Positions 1-9,281 of a DNA stretch of 64,000 nucleotides are shown here, in pieces (the stretch's first letter is position 1; every line of letters starts with the position of its first letter). The stretch comes from Nitrosospira multiformis (GTDB lineage Bacteria; Pseudomonadota; Gammaproteobacteria; Burkholderiales; Nitrosomonadaceae), in contig NZ_FOCT01000001.1 of the NCBI RefSeq assembly GCF_900110185.1, positions 1 to 64,000 of the forward strand. The letters run 5' to 3'. The position numbers were made by a program, and so were the translations under genes. The notes beneath the pieces were generated by a model. That model ran no database searches. It saw nothing but the letters and a program-made list of their open reading frames with translations, and was not told the DNA's origin.

Positions 1-102
1 CGGGATTTCCAGCATGCGCTGCGCGAGGAAGACGAGCACCTTGCTCATATCCGTCAGTGGTTCAAGCAGATGGTGATGGAGGATGCGGCGGTCGCGTCCT
101 GA
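1..102 (+). CDS. C-terminal end of a gene cut by the window edge; helical, possibly ferritin-like
   Basis: Reading frame 1 is open from the first base to a TGA at 100-102 and encodes 33 residues (start RDFQHALREEDEHLAH, end EDAAVAS). The segment is rich in Glu, His, Arg and Gln with heptad-like spacing, as in the last helix of ferritin-like or DUF892-type four-helix bundles. That family assignment is a guess from composition. The start and most of the protein lie outside the window. The next gene begins about 300 bases downstream, so the two are probably not one operon. Confidence 0.5.
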   Translation, partial: RDFQHALREEDEHLAHIRQWFKQMVMEDAAVAS

Positions 103-398
103 TTCTGAATGGAAAACGGGGATAACTGGTTCCGCCGTCAACCAGCTGTCCCCGTTCCACGTTTATCCAGGGGTCATCACTCTCTTCCTGATCCACTGGT
201 CGTGGCATGGAAAATGGGGTCAGCTATTGAATGTAGGTCAGGTTCTTCCGTGCGCTGCCTCTCGTCAACTGGTGCGGTTTTAAATCAAGCGCTGGCGCAT
301 TTTCCTTGTATCTCTCCTTCATTCCTTTCGAAAGCTAATTCACAATTTATCCTTGTATAGAGCTTATCAGGTTAAGGCAATATCGCTGGAGGAAGCAC
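103..398. other. Intergenic region, no gene seen
   Basis: About 300 bases between the truncated gene and the glycosidase fusion gene. Short open frames are present but have no ribosome site, no recognisable motif and unconvincing composition. The promoter of the downstream gene must lie here, but I see no clear -35/-10 pair. Confidence 0.5.
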
Positions 399-2654
399 AT
401 GAACGCGAAAGAGGGCGGTGAACAAAGGGATGAAATGGCGCTATGGGGTGGCCTGGAGTGCACGGTAAATCGCGTTTCAGATGAGTATTTCAGCCAGCTG
501 GAACGCAACGGACACGCTAACCGGTTATGTGATCTGGAGAGATTCGCCTCATTGGGGATTCGGGCGATACGCTACCCGGTTCTTTGGGAGCATTTGGCCC
601 CCAAGGGGCTTGACCAGATTGACTGGTCCTGGTCGGATGTTCGATTAGCGGAACTTCAGGAGCGCGGAATCGCTCCGATTGTCGGTTTGGTGCACCATGG
701 CAGCGGACCGCGCTACACGAGCCTGATGGACCCGGAATTTGCGGAGAAGCTCGCCGCATTCGCTGGCGTCGTAGCGAAACGCTATCCCTGGGTCGAATAC
801 TATACGCCGATCAATGAGCCGTTAACCACCGCACGTTTCAGCGGCCTATACGGCGTGTGGTATCCGCATGGACGTGATGACAGGACGTTCATCGAGGCGC
901 TATTGAACCAATGCCGCGCTGTGGTTTTATCCATGCGCGCCATCCGGCAAATTAATCCCAATGCGAAGCTCGTTCAGACCGATGATCTCGGAAAGTCCTA
1001 CAGCACTCGTGAATTGACAGAATTGGCCTCGTTTTATAACGAGCGCCGGTGGCTGGCCTGGGACCTGCTATGCGGGAGAGTGGGGCAGGAGCATCGGCTG
1101 TGGGAGTATCTCGTCGGTACAGGAATCGAGCCATCACGATTTCTCTGGTTCAGGGAGAATGTCTGTCTACCGGAAATCATTGGCATCAATTATTACATTA
1201 CAAGCGAGCGCTGGCTGGATCAGCGCATTGAACGGTATCCAGGATGGCATGTAACCGATCATCGCGGCCATCGTTTCGTGGATATCGAGCCTGTCCGGGT
1301 TCTCGCAACACCTACGAGGGGAATCGGCCCCTTGCTTGACGAAGCATGGGAGCGATACCGCCTGCCACTTGCCGTAACCGAAGCGCATATGGGGGGAGCA
1401 CGTGAAGACCAATTGCGATGGCTGCTCGAGATCTGGCAGGGGGCCCGAAATGCCCGGCAGCGGGGGGTCGATATTCGCGCCGTCACGGTATGGGCTCTGC
1501 TCGGCTCCTACGACTGGAACTGCCTTGTGACAGCATGCAACGGATACTATGAGCCAGGCCCTTTCGATGTTCGCTCATCGATTCCCCGTCCCACGGCGGT
1601 TGCCGCACTTGTAAAGGAACTGGGGGCAGGAGCGCGGCCTGCCCACCCGGTCCTGAAAGGGCAAGGCTGGTGGCGGCGGCCGGAGCGTCTCCTCTACAAG
1701 CCCGTTGCGACGCAAGCATCGGTTGTTTCTCTTTATCCCGATTATCATTTTGCAGAAAGCAGCGCTGCGCAGCCTATTCTTATTACCGGGGCTACAGGTA
1801 CCCTCGGCCGTGCATTTGCAACCATATGCAAGCAGCGCAATCTTGCCAGCAGGTTGCTGAACCGGCAGGAAATGGATATTGCTGAACGAGCTTCGGTCGA
1901 AGCCGCCGTAGCACGTTACCGGCCATGGGCGATCATCAACGCGAGTGGCTACGTCAATGTCGACAATGCGGAAAAGGATAAGGATCGCTGCTTTCGCGAA
2001 AACACATTGGGCCCGTCCGTGCTCGCAAGTGTTTGTCGGAAGCAGGGCATTGAACTGATGACGTTCTCGAGCGATCTGGTGTTTGATGGTGGGAAAGCTT
2101 CGCCCTATCTCGAAAGCGACACTATCGCGCCGCTGAATCACTATGGCCGAAGCAAGGCAGAGGCGGAGCGCAAGGTATTCGACCAGTATCCTGAAGCACT
2201 GGTGGTTCGGACCAGCGCATTTTTCGGCCCATGGGACCTCTACAACTTTGTGACGCTTGCCCTCCAGAACCTTGCAGCCGGGGCAAGCTTTGCGGCCTCC
2301 TCAGACATCACGGTGTCCCCCACTTATGTGCCCGACCTCGTGGATGTTTGCCTTGACCTGCTCATTGATAGGGAAGCGGGGATATGGCATCTGACCAACG
2401 GGCAGCCGATCACCTGGCTGGGGCTTGCTCTCAAAGCAGCGGAAAGAGCAGGCATCGATGCAAGCAGGCTGGAAGGCCAGCCGCGAGATAAACAGGATTA
2501 CATTGCCCTCCGCCCATTTTACAGTGCGCTATGGAGCGAACGAGGCATTCTATTACCCACACTGGAAGACGCACTCGATCGTTATATGGCAGAAAAGCGC
2601 CGGGATACAGAGGTGATAGCGGAAGTCGGAGAAAAAAGACTGCAGATCCCCTGA
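399..2654 (+). CDS. Fusion protein: GH1-like glycosidase domain plus RmlD-like dTDP-4-dehydrorhamnose reductase domain
   Basis: The protein has 751 residues; ATG at 399 is preceded by GGAGG. Residues of about 15-420 resemble glycoside hydrolase family 1: an INEPL motif puts the acid/base Glu near residue 140, and VTEAHMGG puts the nucleophile Glu near 328, in place of the usual TENG. Residues of about 455-735 form an RmlD-type short-chain reductase: GATGTLG nucleotide loop near 460, FSSDLVFDG, and YGRSK (Tyr-xxx-Lys) near 582. RmlD makes dTDP-L-rhamnose; GH1 enzymes cleave beta-glycosides. The fusion implies linked sugar-nucleotide reduction and glycan handling in the cytoplasm, as no signal peptide is visible. 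Two ABC exporters follow on the same strand 220 bases later. Substrate is unknown. The domain calls are firm; joint function is inference. Confidence 0.85.
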   Translation: MNAKEGGEQRDEMALWGGLECTVNRVSDEYFSQLERNGHANRLCDLERFASLGIRAIRYPVLWEHLAPKGLDQIDWSWSDVRLAELQERGIAPIVGLVHHGSGPRYTSLMDPEFAEKLAAFAGVVAKRYPWVEYYTPINEPLTTARFSGLYGVWYPHGRDDRTFIEALLNQCRAVVLSMRAIRQINPNAKLVQTDDLGKSYSTRELTELASFYNERRWLAWDLLCGRVGQEHRLWEYLVGTGIEPSRFLWFRENVCLPEIIGINYYITSERWLDQRIERYPGWHVTDHRGHRFVDIEPVRVLATPTRGIGPLLDEAWERYRLPLAVTEAHMGGAREDQLRWLLEIWQGARNARQRGVDIRAVTVWALLGSYDWNCLVTACNGYYEPGPFDVRSSIPRPTAVAALVKELGAGARPAHPVLKGQGWWRRPERLLYKPVATQASVVSLYPDYHFAESSAAQPILITGATGTLGRAFATICKQRNLASRLLNRQEMDIAERASVEAAVARYRPWAIINASGYVNVDNAEKDKDRCFRENTLGPSVLASVCRKQGIELMTFSSDLVFDGGKASPYLESDTIAPLNHYGRSKAEAERKVFDQYPEALVVRTSAFFGPWDLYNFVTLALQNLAAGASFAASSDITVSPTYVPDLVDVCLDLLIDREAGIWHLTNGQPITWLGLALKAAERAGIDASRLEGQPRDKQDYIALRPFYSALWSERGILLPTLEDALDRYMAEKRRDTEVIAEVGEKRLQIP

Positions 2655-2874
2655 AATTGAAAAATCTCCGAAAGAGATTCGCCTTCGCGGAGGGATTGTT
2701 TAGACATACCCATGCGGAGCATCGCCAGTTACGCAGCATGAATGGCCTTCATGTATCGTTTTGCTCGCAACTCAAAAAGGACGTTTCTACCAAAGCTAAA
2801 GCAAAACTGATTTGAATTGAGGAGCCAGTGTCCCCTTCTCTCTTCCAGAACTTTCAGAACTCATAGGCACAGTT

Positions 2875-4704
2875 ATGTTTGCATTTTTTGAGCAGCGCAT
2901 CCGACCTACTACCATTCCTGAAAAATCGCCCCCCCGAGGTTTGCTGGCCTTTTACTGGCACTTCGTCAGCCAGACCAAGGGACTGTATGCGGCGCTGCTT
3001 GCAACCGGCCTGGCCGTAGCACTGATAGATACCCTTATACCCGTCTTTATCGGGCGCCTCGTAGATTTGATGGAAGCAGCCGATCGTGTTACTGCGCTGC
3101 GGCACAGCGCCCCCATGCTGATCGGAATGTTCCTGCTTGTTCTGGTTGGGCGGCCTGCTGCTATTCTCATAGACAGCCTCATACGTCATAACGCTGTGGT
3201 ACCCGGTGTAACCGGCCTGATCAGGTGGCAGAGCCATTGGCATGTAGTTCGTCAAAGCTGGGCGCTTTTCCAAAACGACTTTGCAGGACGTATTGCCAAT
3301 CGGGTGATGCACACAAGCGATGCGCTGCGGGAGTGCGTCGTCGCCGGCATTCACGCTATCTGGTATATCACTGTTTACGGCTTTTCGGCATTATTGCTGA
3401 TGACCAACGTGGACTGGCGGCTCGGTGCGCCCACAGCGGTATGGCTGATGGCATATATATTTTTCTTGCGCTACTTCGTGCCGCGGATGCGGGATCTTTC
3501 TCGGACCAGCAGCGAGCGGCACTCGTTGCTGATGGGCCGGGTCGTCGACAGTTACACCAATATTCTTACGCTGAAGCTGTTCTCGCGAGCGAGCGATGAG
3601 GATGCGTATGTGCGGGAAGCGGTCGATGACCATACCGCTGCCATTGCAAGGCATATGCGGCTGATTACAAAATTCACCACCACACTATCGTTACTTAACG
3701 CGCTTTTGCTGATTTCTACTTCCGTCATCGGAATTATGCTATGGGTACGTGGCGACCTTGAGGCAGGGGCGGTCGCAATGGCTATTCCACTTGCCTGGAC
3801 TATTGCCAATACTGCAGGATGGGTGAGTTGGGAAATGAACCGGGCTTTTGAAAACATGGGCACCGTGCAGGACGGGATGCAAACCATTGCGGCCACGGAT
3901 ACGGTGGTTGATATGCCCTCCTCACTCAACCTCGATTCCAGCGAGGTGCGCGGTGAAATCCGTTTTGAGAGGCTGAGCTTTACCTATGGCCGCAGCGATG
4001 GCCGAAAGGTATTGGACAGCCTCAACTTCGTCATTCGTCCCGGGGAACGGGTAGGGCTGGTAGGGAGCTCGGGAGCCGGCAAATCGACCTTGATCAACCT
4101 GTTGCTGCGTTTTTACGAGATCGAGACCGGAAACATCCGGATAGATGGCAATGATATTCGAGAGGTGACGCAGGAGAGCCTGCGGCGCGCAATAGGCGTT
4201 GTGGCACAGGACACTTCCCTGCTTCACCGCTCAATCGCGGAAAACATTGCTTATGGCACCCCGGGCGCAACCCAGGCGCAGATAGAGGAGGCTGCACGGC
4301 AGGCGCAAGCACATGATTTCATTATTATTCAGCGGGACTGCAGCGGACGTACCGGCTACGATGTCCATGTTGGCGAACGGGGTGTCAAGCTCAGCGCGGG
4401 TCAGCGGCAACGTATCGCTATTGCACGCGTCATACTTAAAAACGCTCCCATCCTGATACTGGACGAGGCAACCTCCGCGCTGGATAGCGAGGTGGAGTTG
4501 GCGATTCAGGATCAGTTGATGGGCCTGATGGAAGGCAAGACGGTAATTGCCATCGCACACCGGCTATCCACAATTGCGTGTCTGGACCGGTTGCTCGTAC
4601 TTAAGGACGGATGCATCGTCGAGGAGGGCACGCACGAGGAGTTGCTCAAGCTTGGTGGCCAATATGCCATGCTATGGCGGCATCAGTCGGGCGGGTTTCT
4701 GTGA
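2875..4704 (+). CDS. ABC exporter, fused permease and ATPase (first tandem copy)
   Basis: A 609-residue half-transporter of the MsbA/lipid-multidrug type. Hydrophobic helices fill residues of about 30-320 and the ATPase fills about 345-609. Visible ATPase motifs are Walker A GSSGAGKST near 397, signature LSAGQ at 506-510, Walker B ILILDEATSALD near 525 and an H-loop IAHRLST near 560. The signature has Ala where the next gene has Gly (LSGGQ); the catalytic Glu after Walker B is intact, so it should hydrolyse ATP. Such proteins work as dimers in the inner membrane. The adjacent 609-residue paralogue could be its partner. Substrate cannot be read; the neighbouring sugar-reductase fusion hints at a glycoconjugate. 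Confidence 0.9.
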   Translation: MFAFFEQRIRPTTIPEKSPPRGLLAFYWHFVSQTKGLYAALLATGLAVALIDTLIPVFIGRLVDLMEAADRVTALRHSAPMLIGMFLLVLVGRPAAILIDSLIRHNAVVPGVTGLIRWQSHWHVVRQSWALFQNDFAGRIANRVMHTSDALRECVVAGIHAIWYITVYGFSALLLMTNVDWRLGAPTAVWLMAYIFFLRYFVPRMRDLSRTSSERHSLLMGRVVDSYTNILTLKLFSRASDEDAYVREAVDDHTAAIARHMRLITKFTTTLSLLNALLLISTSVIGIMLWVRGDLEAGAVAMAIPLAWTIANTAGWVSWEMNRAFENMGTVQDGMQTIAATDTVVDMPSSLNLDSSEVRGEIRFERLSFTYGRSDGRKVLDSLNFVIRPGERVGLVGSSGAGKSTLINLLLRFYEIETGNIRIDGNDIREVTQESLRRAIGVVAQDTSLLHRSIAENIAYGTPGATQAQIEEAARQAQAHDFIIIQRDCSGRTGYDVHVGERGVKLSAGQRQRIAIARVILKNAPILILDEATSALDSEVELAIQDQLMGLMEGKTVIAIAHRLSTIACLDRLLVLKDGCIVEEGTHEELLKLGGQYAMLWRHQSGGFL

Positions 4705-5170
4705 GAACCCCGATGTGAGCAGCCAGCCAACCGGAATAATATCCAATTTTCAGCATACGTATTCTCTACTCTTACAGTAACCCTCTCTCCACTTCTCTCC
4801 TTCTTTTGCTTTTGATCATGCGGACTGCGCTGCTTCAGTAGCCCAAAAAAAAGCATTTCCTCCGTAAACTTGCAATGTGCCCGCTCGTTATAGCCCTCGG
4901 AACGACGAGTGTTTATGAAATATCTACCATTGCGGGAACAGAAACCAAAACGTCCCCAAATTCGACCTATTGCCAAAGCGCGCCTCGGGTAATCTGCTCG
5001 CCGTTACACAACCTGTAAAAAACGCTCTCTTACGCTTTTCCGAGATCTAAATGACGACCAAAACGATGTTCATGCCCCGGGTTTGCAGAGAGACGAAATT
5101 GACTCCAATCTGCATGCCTGCCAGCTAGTCAGACTCCGTATCTTTCCCTTTTCCACTTAGAGGTTTTTAC
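4705..5170. other. Intergenic region between the two ABC exporters
   Basis: About 465 bases without a convincing gene. The length argues against simple translational coupling of the two exporters and leaves room for a separate promoter for the second copy. I see no strong terminator hairpin and no clear promoter pair. The second gene has AGAGG shortly before its ATG at 5171. Confidence 0.45.
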
Positions 5171-7000
5171 ATGTTCGCTTTTTTTGAGCAGCGCGTTCGG
5201 CCCACTGTCGTCCCTAAAAAATCCCCACCCCCGGAGCTGCTGGCATTCTATTGGCACTTTATCAGCCAGACGAAAGGTTTATATGCAGCCCTGTTTGCCA
5301 CCGGGTTGGCGGTGGCTCTCATCGACACGCTGATCCCCGTTTTCATCGGCCGGCTTGTAGAGGTGATGGAGGCGACTGCACGTGTTGCCGCATTGCGGGA
5401 TGCAACTTCAATGCTATTCGGCATGGCACTGCTGGTGCTGATCGCCAGGCCGCTCGCGATCCTGATCGACAGTCTTGTGCGACATAATGCCGTGGTTCCT
5501 GGGGTAACCAGCATGATCCGGTGGCAGAGTCACTGGCATGTCATCCGGCAGAGCTGGTCGCTTTTTCAGAATGACTTCGCGGGACGCATGGCAAACCGCG
5601 TCATGCACATGGGCGATGCGGTGCGCGAATGTGTTGTGTCGAGCATTCACGCGATCTGGTATATCGCAGTGTATGGTGTTTCTTCGTTGTGGCTGATGAG
5701 CGCGGCTGACTGGCGGCTTGCGATCCCCACGGTGTTATGGTTCATCGCATACGTATTTTTTCTGCGGTACTTCGTGCCACGCATGCGTGACCTGGCAAGA
5801 AGCAGCAGCGAGCGGCGCTCAGCCGTGATGGGGCGGGTCGTGGATAGCTATAGCAACATCCTCACCGTCAAGCTGTTCTCGCGTGCGAGCGACGAAGACG
5901 CTTACGTGCGCGAAGCAATCGAACATCATACGATGGCCATTGCCGCTCACATGCGTATGATCACAAAATTCTCCACCACCTTATCCCTGCTCAATGCGCT
6001 TCTGCTAGCAGGCACGACCGCGATCGGCATCATGTTGTGGTCCCAGGGAAGGCTTGACGCGAGTGCAGTAGCTATGGCTGTGCCGTTGGCCTGGACGATC
6101 GCCAATGCGGCGGGATGGGTCAGCTGGGAGCTGAATCGGGCTTTTGAACACATGGGCGTGGTCCAGGAGGGCATGCAAACCGTTGCCGTGACGAACGCTC
6201 TGGCTGACAAGCCCGGCGCGCCCGAGCTGGAGGCCAGCGAAGTGCGTGGAGAAATCCGTTTCGAGAGATTGACCTTCACATTCGGCCGGAGTGACGGCCG
6301 CAAGGTGCTTGACAGTCTCAATTGTGTCATTCGGCCGGGTGAGCGCGTGGGGCTGGTAGGCAGTTCGGGGGCTGGCAAATCCACGTTGATCAATCTGCTG
6401 TTACGTTTCTACGAGATGGAGTCAGGCGGTATCCGCATCGATGGGCAGGATATCCGGGAAGTGACACAGGAGAGCTTGCGCCGTTGCATTGGAGTCGTAG
6501 CGCAGGATGTGTCCCTGCTGAACCGCTCCATTGCCGAAAACATTGCCTATGGCAGCCCGGGAGCAACCCGGGAACAGATCGAGGGGGTCGCCAAGCGCGC
6601 CCAAGCGCACGACTTCATCATGAGCCAGAGGGATTGGCTGGGACGCACCGGTTATGACGCGCACGTAGGCGAGCGTGGCGTCAAGCTCAGCGGCGGTCAG
6701 AAACAGCGTATCGCCATCGCCCGTGTCATGCTCAAGGACGCTCCGATCCTGATACTGGATGAAGCTACCTCGGCCCTCGATAGTGAAGTGGAGCTTGCGA
6801 TTCAGGATCAGTTGATGGGGCTGATGGAAGGCAAGACAGTGATTGCGATTGCACACCGCTTATCTACCATTGCTTGCCTGGACCGATTGCTGGTACTCAA
6901 GGATGGATGTATCGTCGAGGAGGGCACGCACGAGGAACTTCTCAGGCAGGGTGGTCAGTACGCCATGCTCTGGCGGCATCAGTCGGGAGGGTTTCTTTGA
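5171..7000 (+). CDS. ABC exporter, fused permease and ATPase (second tandem copy)
   Basis: A 609-residue paralogue of the preceding gene, collinear over the whole length with the same N-terminal MFAFFEQR start and identical C-terminal stretches. Walker A GSSGAGKST, canonical signature LSGGQ at 506-510, Walker B with catalytic Glu, and H-loop are all present. The permease half is more divergent than the ATPase half. The pair must come from tandem gene duplication and could form a heterodimer or two homodimers with different specificity. An imperfect inverted repeat (7076-7154) follows the stop codon and may end the transcript. Substrate unknown. Confidence 0.9.
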   Translation: MFAFFEQRVRPTVVPKKSPPPELLAFYWHFISQTKGLYAALFATGLAVALIDTLIPVFIGRLVEVMEATARVAALRDATSMLFGMALLVLIARPLAILIDSLVRHNAVVPGVTSMIRWQSHWHVIRQSWSLFQNDFAGRMANRVMHMGDAVRECVVSSIHAIWYIAVYGVSSLWLMSAADWRLAIPTVLWFIAYVFFLRYFVPRMRDLARSSSERRSAVMGRVVDSYSNILTVKLFSRASDEDAYVREAIEHHTMAIAAHMRMITKFSTTLSLLNALLLAGTTAIGIMLWSQGRLDASAVAMAVPLAWTIANAAGWVSWELNRAFEHMGVVQEGMQTVAVTNALADKPGAPELEASEVRGEIRFERLTFTFGRSDGRKVLDSLNCVIRPGERVGLVGSSGAGKSTLINLLLRFYEMESGGIRIDGQDIREVTQESLRRCIGVVAQDVSLLNRSIAENIAYGSPGATREQIEGVAKRAQAHDFIMSQRDWLGRTGYDAHVGERGVKLSGGQKQRIAIARVMLKDAPILILDEATSALDSEVELAIQDQLMGLMEGKTVIAIAHRLSTIACLDRLLVLKDGCIVEEGTHEELLRQGGQYAMLWRHQSGGFL

Positions 7001-7075
7001 TTTGCGGAACGGGATGGTATTGATGAAAGGCTTTCGCTGCTATCTGCTTTTTCTTGTTATATAAATATATAAAAC

Positions 7076-7154
7076 GCGCTTCGCCCCTTGATTCCCTCCT
7101 TTCAATTGAAACCCGTTTTCGATAAGGGTTTCGAAGGTGAAGGGGAGGAAGCGC
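7076..7154. repeat. Nested inverted repeat downstream of the ABC exporters
   Basis: Outer arms GCGCTTCGCCCCTT (7076-) and AAGGGGAGGAAGCGC (to 7154) pair with one internal mismatch region, enclosing an inner hairpin GAAACCC (7108-7114) with GGGTTTC (7126-7132) and the palindrome TTTCAATTGAAA. There is no long T-run after it, so a terminator is not certain; a small mobile-element remnant or structured RNA is equally possible. Confidence 0.5.
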
Positions 7155-7369
7155 CAAACAGGCAGACGGTTCAGGATTTCCTATCCTCACCTTACTTATC
7201 CCCACGAAGCGGTTTTTAGATAACGCTGGAAGCCGCTTCCAATCAATACTCAGATTCTTCTGGTCAGTACATCATAATTAAGACCAAAACCAGAACTTGA
7301 GGGCGACTTTCCACTCAGCGCAGCGGTGATGAGCATAATAGTCACCCCTGCCTGGTCCGAACCTCGGGT

Positions 7370-7450
7370 CTATAGCCAGCTTATTCCCAGCACACCCAGG
7401 CCAGCAACCAGTATCACTATATAAGCAACCCAAGAGACAAGGTTATCCAT
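7370..7450 (-). CDS. Possible 26-residue single-span membrane peptide
   Basis: An ATG at 7450 (reading leftwards) is preceded by AGGGGA at good spacing and opens a 26-codon frame ending at TAG 7372-7370. The peptide starts MDNLVSW and then holds an uninterrupted hydrophobic run (VAYIVILVAGLGVLGI) ending SWL, which is exactly what a tiny inner-membrane protein looks like. It lies 173 bases downstream of the hemerythrin gene on the same strand. It is too short for standard gene finders. Function unknown; coding status rests on ribosome site plus hydrophobicity only. Confidence 0.4.
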   Translation of the reverse strand: MDNLVSWVAYIVILVAGLGVLGISWL

Positions 7451-7622
7451 GCGCGTCCCCTGTTGTTAATAAAGATACGACCACGTCTACACCATTCTTC
7501 TTTTGGTCGGCTATTCGTGGGGCGAACCGATAGCAATTGACCTTATCCTCCAGAAGCGGGTTGGGCAGTTGGTAACCAATCGAGCAAGCTGGGATCAAGT
7601 CAGCGTGTCAGTTTCCCTTCAG

Positions 7623-8129
7623 TTATTCCTGCTCCTCCATGAGAGCTTCTTTGCGCTCCTCTATTTCAGACCCGAGTTCTTCAAGATCCATTTTTGCTTT
7701 CTCCACTTTCGGGAATATCTCGTTCTGTTCTTCTTCTATATGGTGATTAACATATTCTCCAAGGACGCTTACCATAGCGTCATACATTGGGTCTGCGCTG
7801 CTCGTTGATTGAATTTTTTCGATGAGATCCTTGGCGGCTTGATGCTCCACAGCTGCTTCGTTCATCAGATCATCATCATCAATTGCTTCACGGGCGGCAG
7901 GATAGAATATTTCCTCCTCCACTTGTGCATGGATCATGAGTTCCTTGCAGATCTGCTGCACGAGCTCTTCCTTGCCTTCCTCCTGCTTTTTGTGCAGTTT
8001 TTCGAACTCCTTGAACATCTTCTTGACTTTGTTGTGGTCGTCAGTCAGCAATTTGATTGCATCATGTTTGGACCTTCTCGTGGTTTTGTGCTCTGTGGTT
8101 TTATGTGAAGTGGTTTGCGTAGTTGGCAT
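7623..8129 (-). CDS. Hemerythrin (HHE cation-binding) domain protein
   Basis: A 168-residue protein. I place the start at MPTTQ (8129), because GGAG sits 8 bases upstream of that ATG; an in-frame ATG at 8141 overlaps this site. The Lys/Thr/His-rich N-terminal 20 residues precede a four-helix hemerythrin domain with the expected His/Glu ligands: DDHNK near the start of helix 1, HAQVEEEIFYPAA in helix 2 and HHIEEEQNEIFP near the end. Such proteins bind a di-iron centre and sense or store oxygen, NO or iron in the cytoplasm. The gene stands alone on the - strand. Partner and signal are not evident. A second, shorter hemerythrin is at 26060. Confidence 0.85.
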   Translation of the reverse strand: MPTTQTTSHKTTEHKTTRRSKHDAIKLLTDDHNKVKKMFKEFEKLHKKQEEGKEELVQQICKELMIHAQVEEEIFYPAAREAIDDDDLMNEAAVEHQAAKDLIEKIQSTSSADPMYDAMVSVLGEYVNHHIEEEQNEIFPKVEKAKMDLEELGSEIEERKEALMEEQE

Positions 8130-8588
8130 GATGATCTCCAATGGAATGTAGGGTTGAACGGTTTGCTGTTTATGTCCAGCTCATGAACACACAAGCATGA
8201 ACGAAAGATAATCTTAAGGATTGTAGAGTTCTGTACGGCAACCCACACTGTTCTTTTCCCCGCTTCCTCCATTTTCGTGATTCCCCAGAAATGGAAATGG
8301 AAGCAAGCGACCAGGAACGAGGAATGGCAGGCCGCCGGGCTATGTATGCTCCCGCACAGAGTGAGCCGTTTTGTCACTTTATGATGAGTCATTCTTCCCC
8401 AAATTGGAGACAGGAATCACCGCTTGAGATGGAATCAAAGATTCGATTGAAAGTGTAAGCAGTATGAAAACTGCTGTAAGGGGATGAGGAAATCGGAGGG
8501 ATTCAAAATTCAAGGCTTAATGAGGAGCAAGGGCTCAGGAAATACTATCCCGTGTCTTTAAGTTCGATATGCATTCAAGGAGAGAAAA
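8130..8588. other. Intergenic region between divergent genes
   Basis: About 460 bases between the hemerythrin start (-) and a secreted-protein gene (+); promoters for both should lie here. A small perfect hairpin AGCAGT/ACTGCT occurs at 8458-8475. No gene, RNA or clear operator recognised. Confidence 0.4.
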
Positions 8589-9086
8589 ATGATGCGCTCA
8601 TCAATTTTGAACAAGAAAACCTGCATTACAGCAGCGGCTATGCTGGCGTTTGGATTTGCCGGAAGTCTATATGCTCAAAGCAGCTCGATGTCGATCGGCG
8701 CGACAGGCGGGGCGTCCACCGGGCAAGATAATGCAGGCAAGAAGGGCGAGGGTAGTTACAACAAGAAGGACAACCCAACAAGGGGCACGAAAGACACCTT
8801 GGGCAGCGACGAGCCTGGCAGTTCGGGAAGCGGGGGGAGCGGTTCCGGTGGTTCAAAGTCACCGGAGGGAAGTGCATTGGGTGGATCAACGGGGGATAAG
8901 GGGTTCAGCAACGTGAGGGAAAATAAAGGAGGTAAGGGTGCGCGTGGCATCCTGGGCGGCAGCACCGATACAAAAGCAGGCCATGCCGGAGAAAGCATAG
9001 GCAGTGGCGGTACCGGAAAGAGCGACAAGTCGAAGCTTGACGCAAGCGCTCCCGCGGATGGGAGTAGCGAAGGTATTGCCAAGTAA
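8589..9086 (+). CDS. Secreted Gly/Ser-rich low-complexity protein
   Basis: A 165-residue protein; AAGGAGAG precedes the double ATG at 8589. A Sec signal peptide is clear (positive MMRSSILNKK, hydrophobic core, then cleavage after a LYAQ-like site near residue 30). The mature part is almost wholly Gly, Ser, Lys, Asp and Thr with runs such as GSSGSGGSGSGGS, so it is probably disordered and extracytoplasmic. I do not recognise a family. A similar small Gly-rich secreted protein lies at 11407. A hairpin at 9133-9157 ends the unit. The composition suggests an envelope or matrix role, but this is a guess. Confidence 0.65.
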   Translation: MMRSSILNKKTCITAAAMLAFGFAGSLYAQSSSMSIGATGGASTGQDNAGKKGEGSYNKKDNPTRGTKDTLGSDEPGSSGSGGSGSGGSKSPEGSALGGSTGDKGFSNVRENKGGKGARGILGGSTDTKAGHAGESIGSGGTGKSDKSKLDASAPADGSSEGIAK

Positions 9087-9132
9087 GTAGATTTGCGTTC
9101 AATGCTTGAGTCCACCCGAACCTGAGATTAGC

Positions 9133-9157
9133 CTTTCCCTGCTTTAGGCAGGGGAAG
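9133..9157. terminator. Likely bidirectional terminator hairpin
   Basis: Arms CTTTCCCTGC and GCAGGGGAAG pair over 10 positions (one G-U) around a 5-base loop, between two convergent genes (ends at 9086 + and 9282 -). The following strand is T-rich but lacks a strict T-run. Confidence 0.55.
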
Positions 9158-9281
9158 CTTCCTCAGTTCTTTCATTTTAATCCCGGAAACGTGCTTTTAA
9201 GGATACTGTCTTCGAGCAACAGCGGGGGTACGGAAACCGTCCACTCGATAATCCTCTATTCACTACACGGGAAAGTGAAGG

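Noticed and set aside
1575..2141. Antisense frame of 188 codons inside the GH1/RmlD fusion gene
   Set aside because: Shadow of a real gene; composition and lack of start context do not support coding.
8756..9115. Pro/Leu-rich antisense frame of 119 codons
   Set aside because: Mirror of the Gly/Ser-rich secreted protein gene at 8589, which has a ribosome site and a signal peptide.
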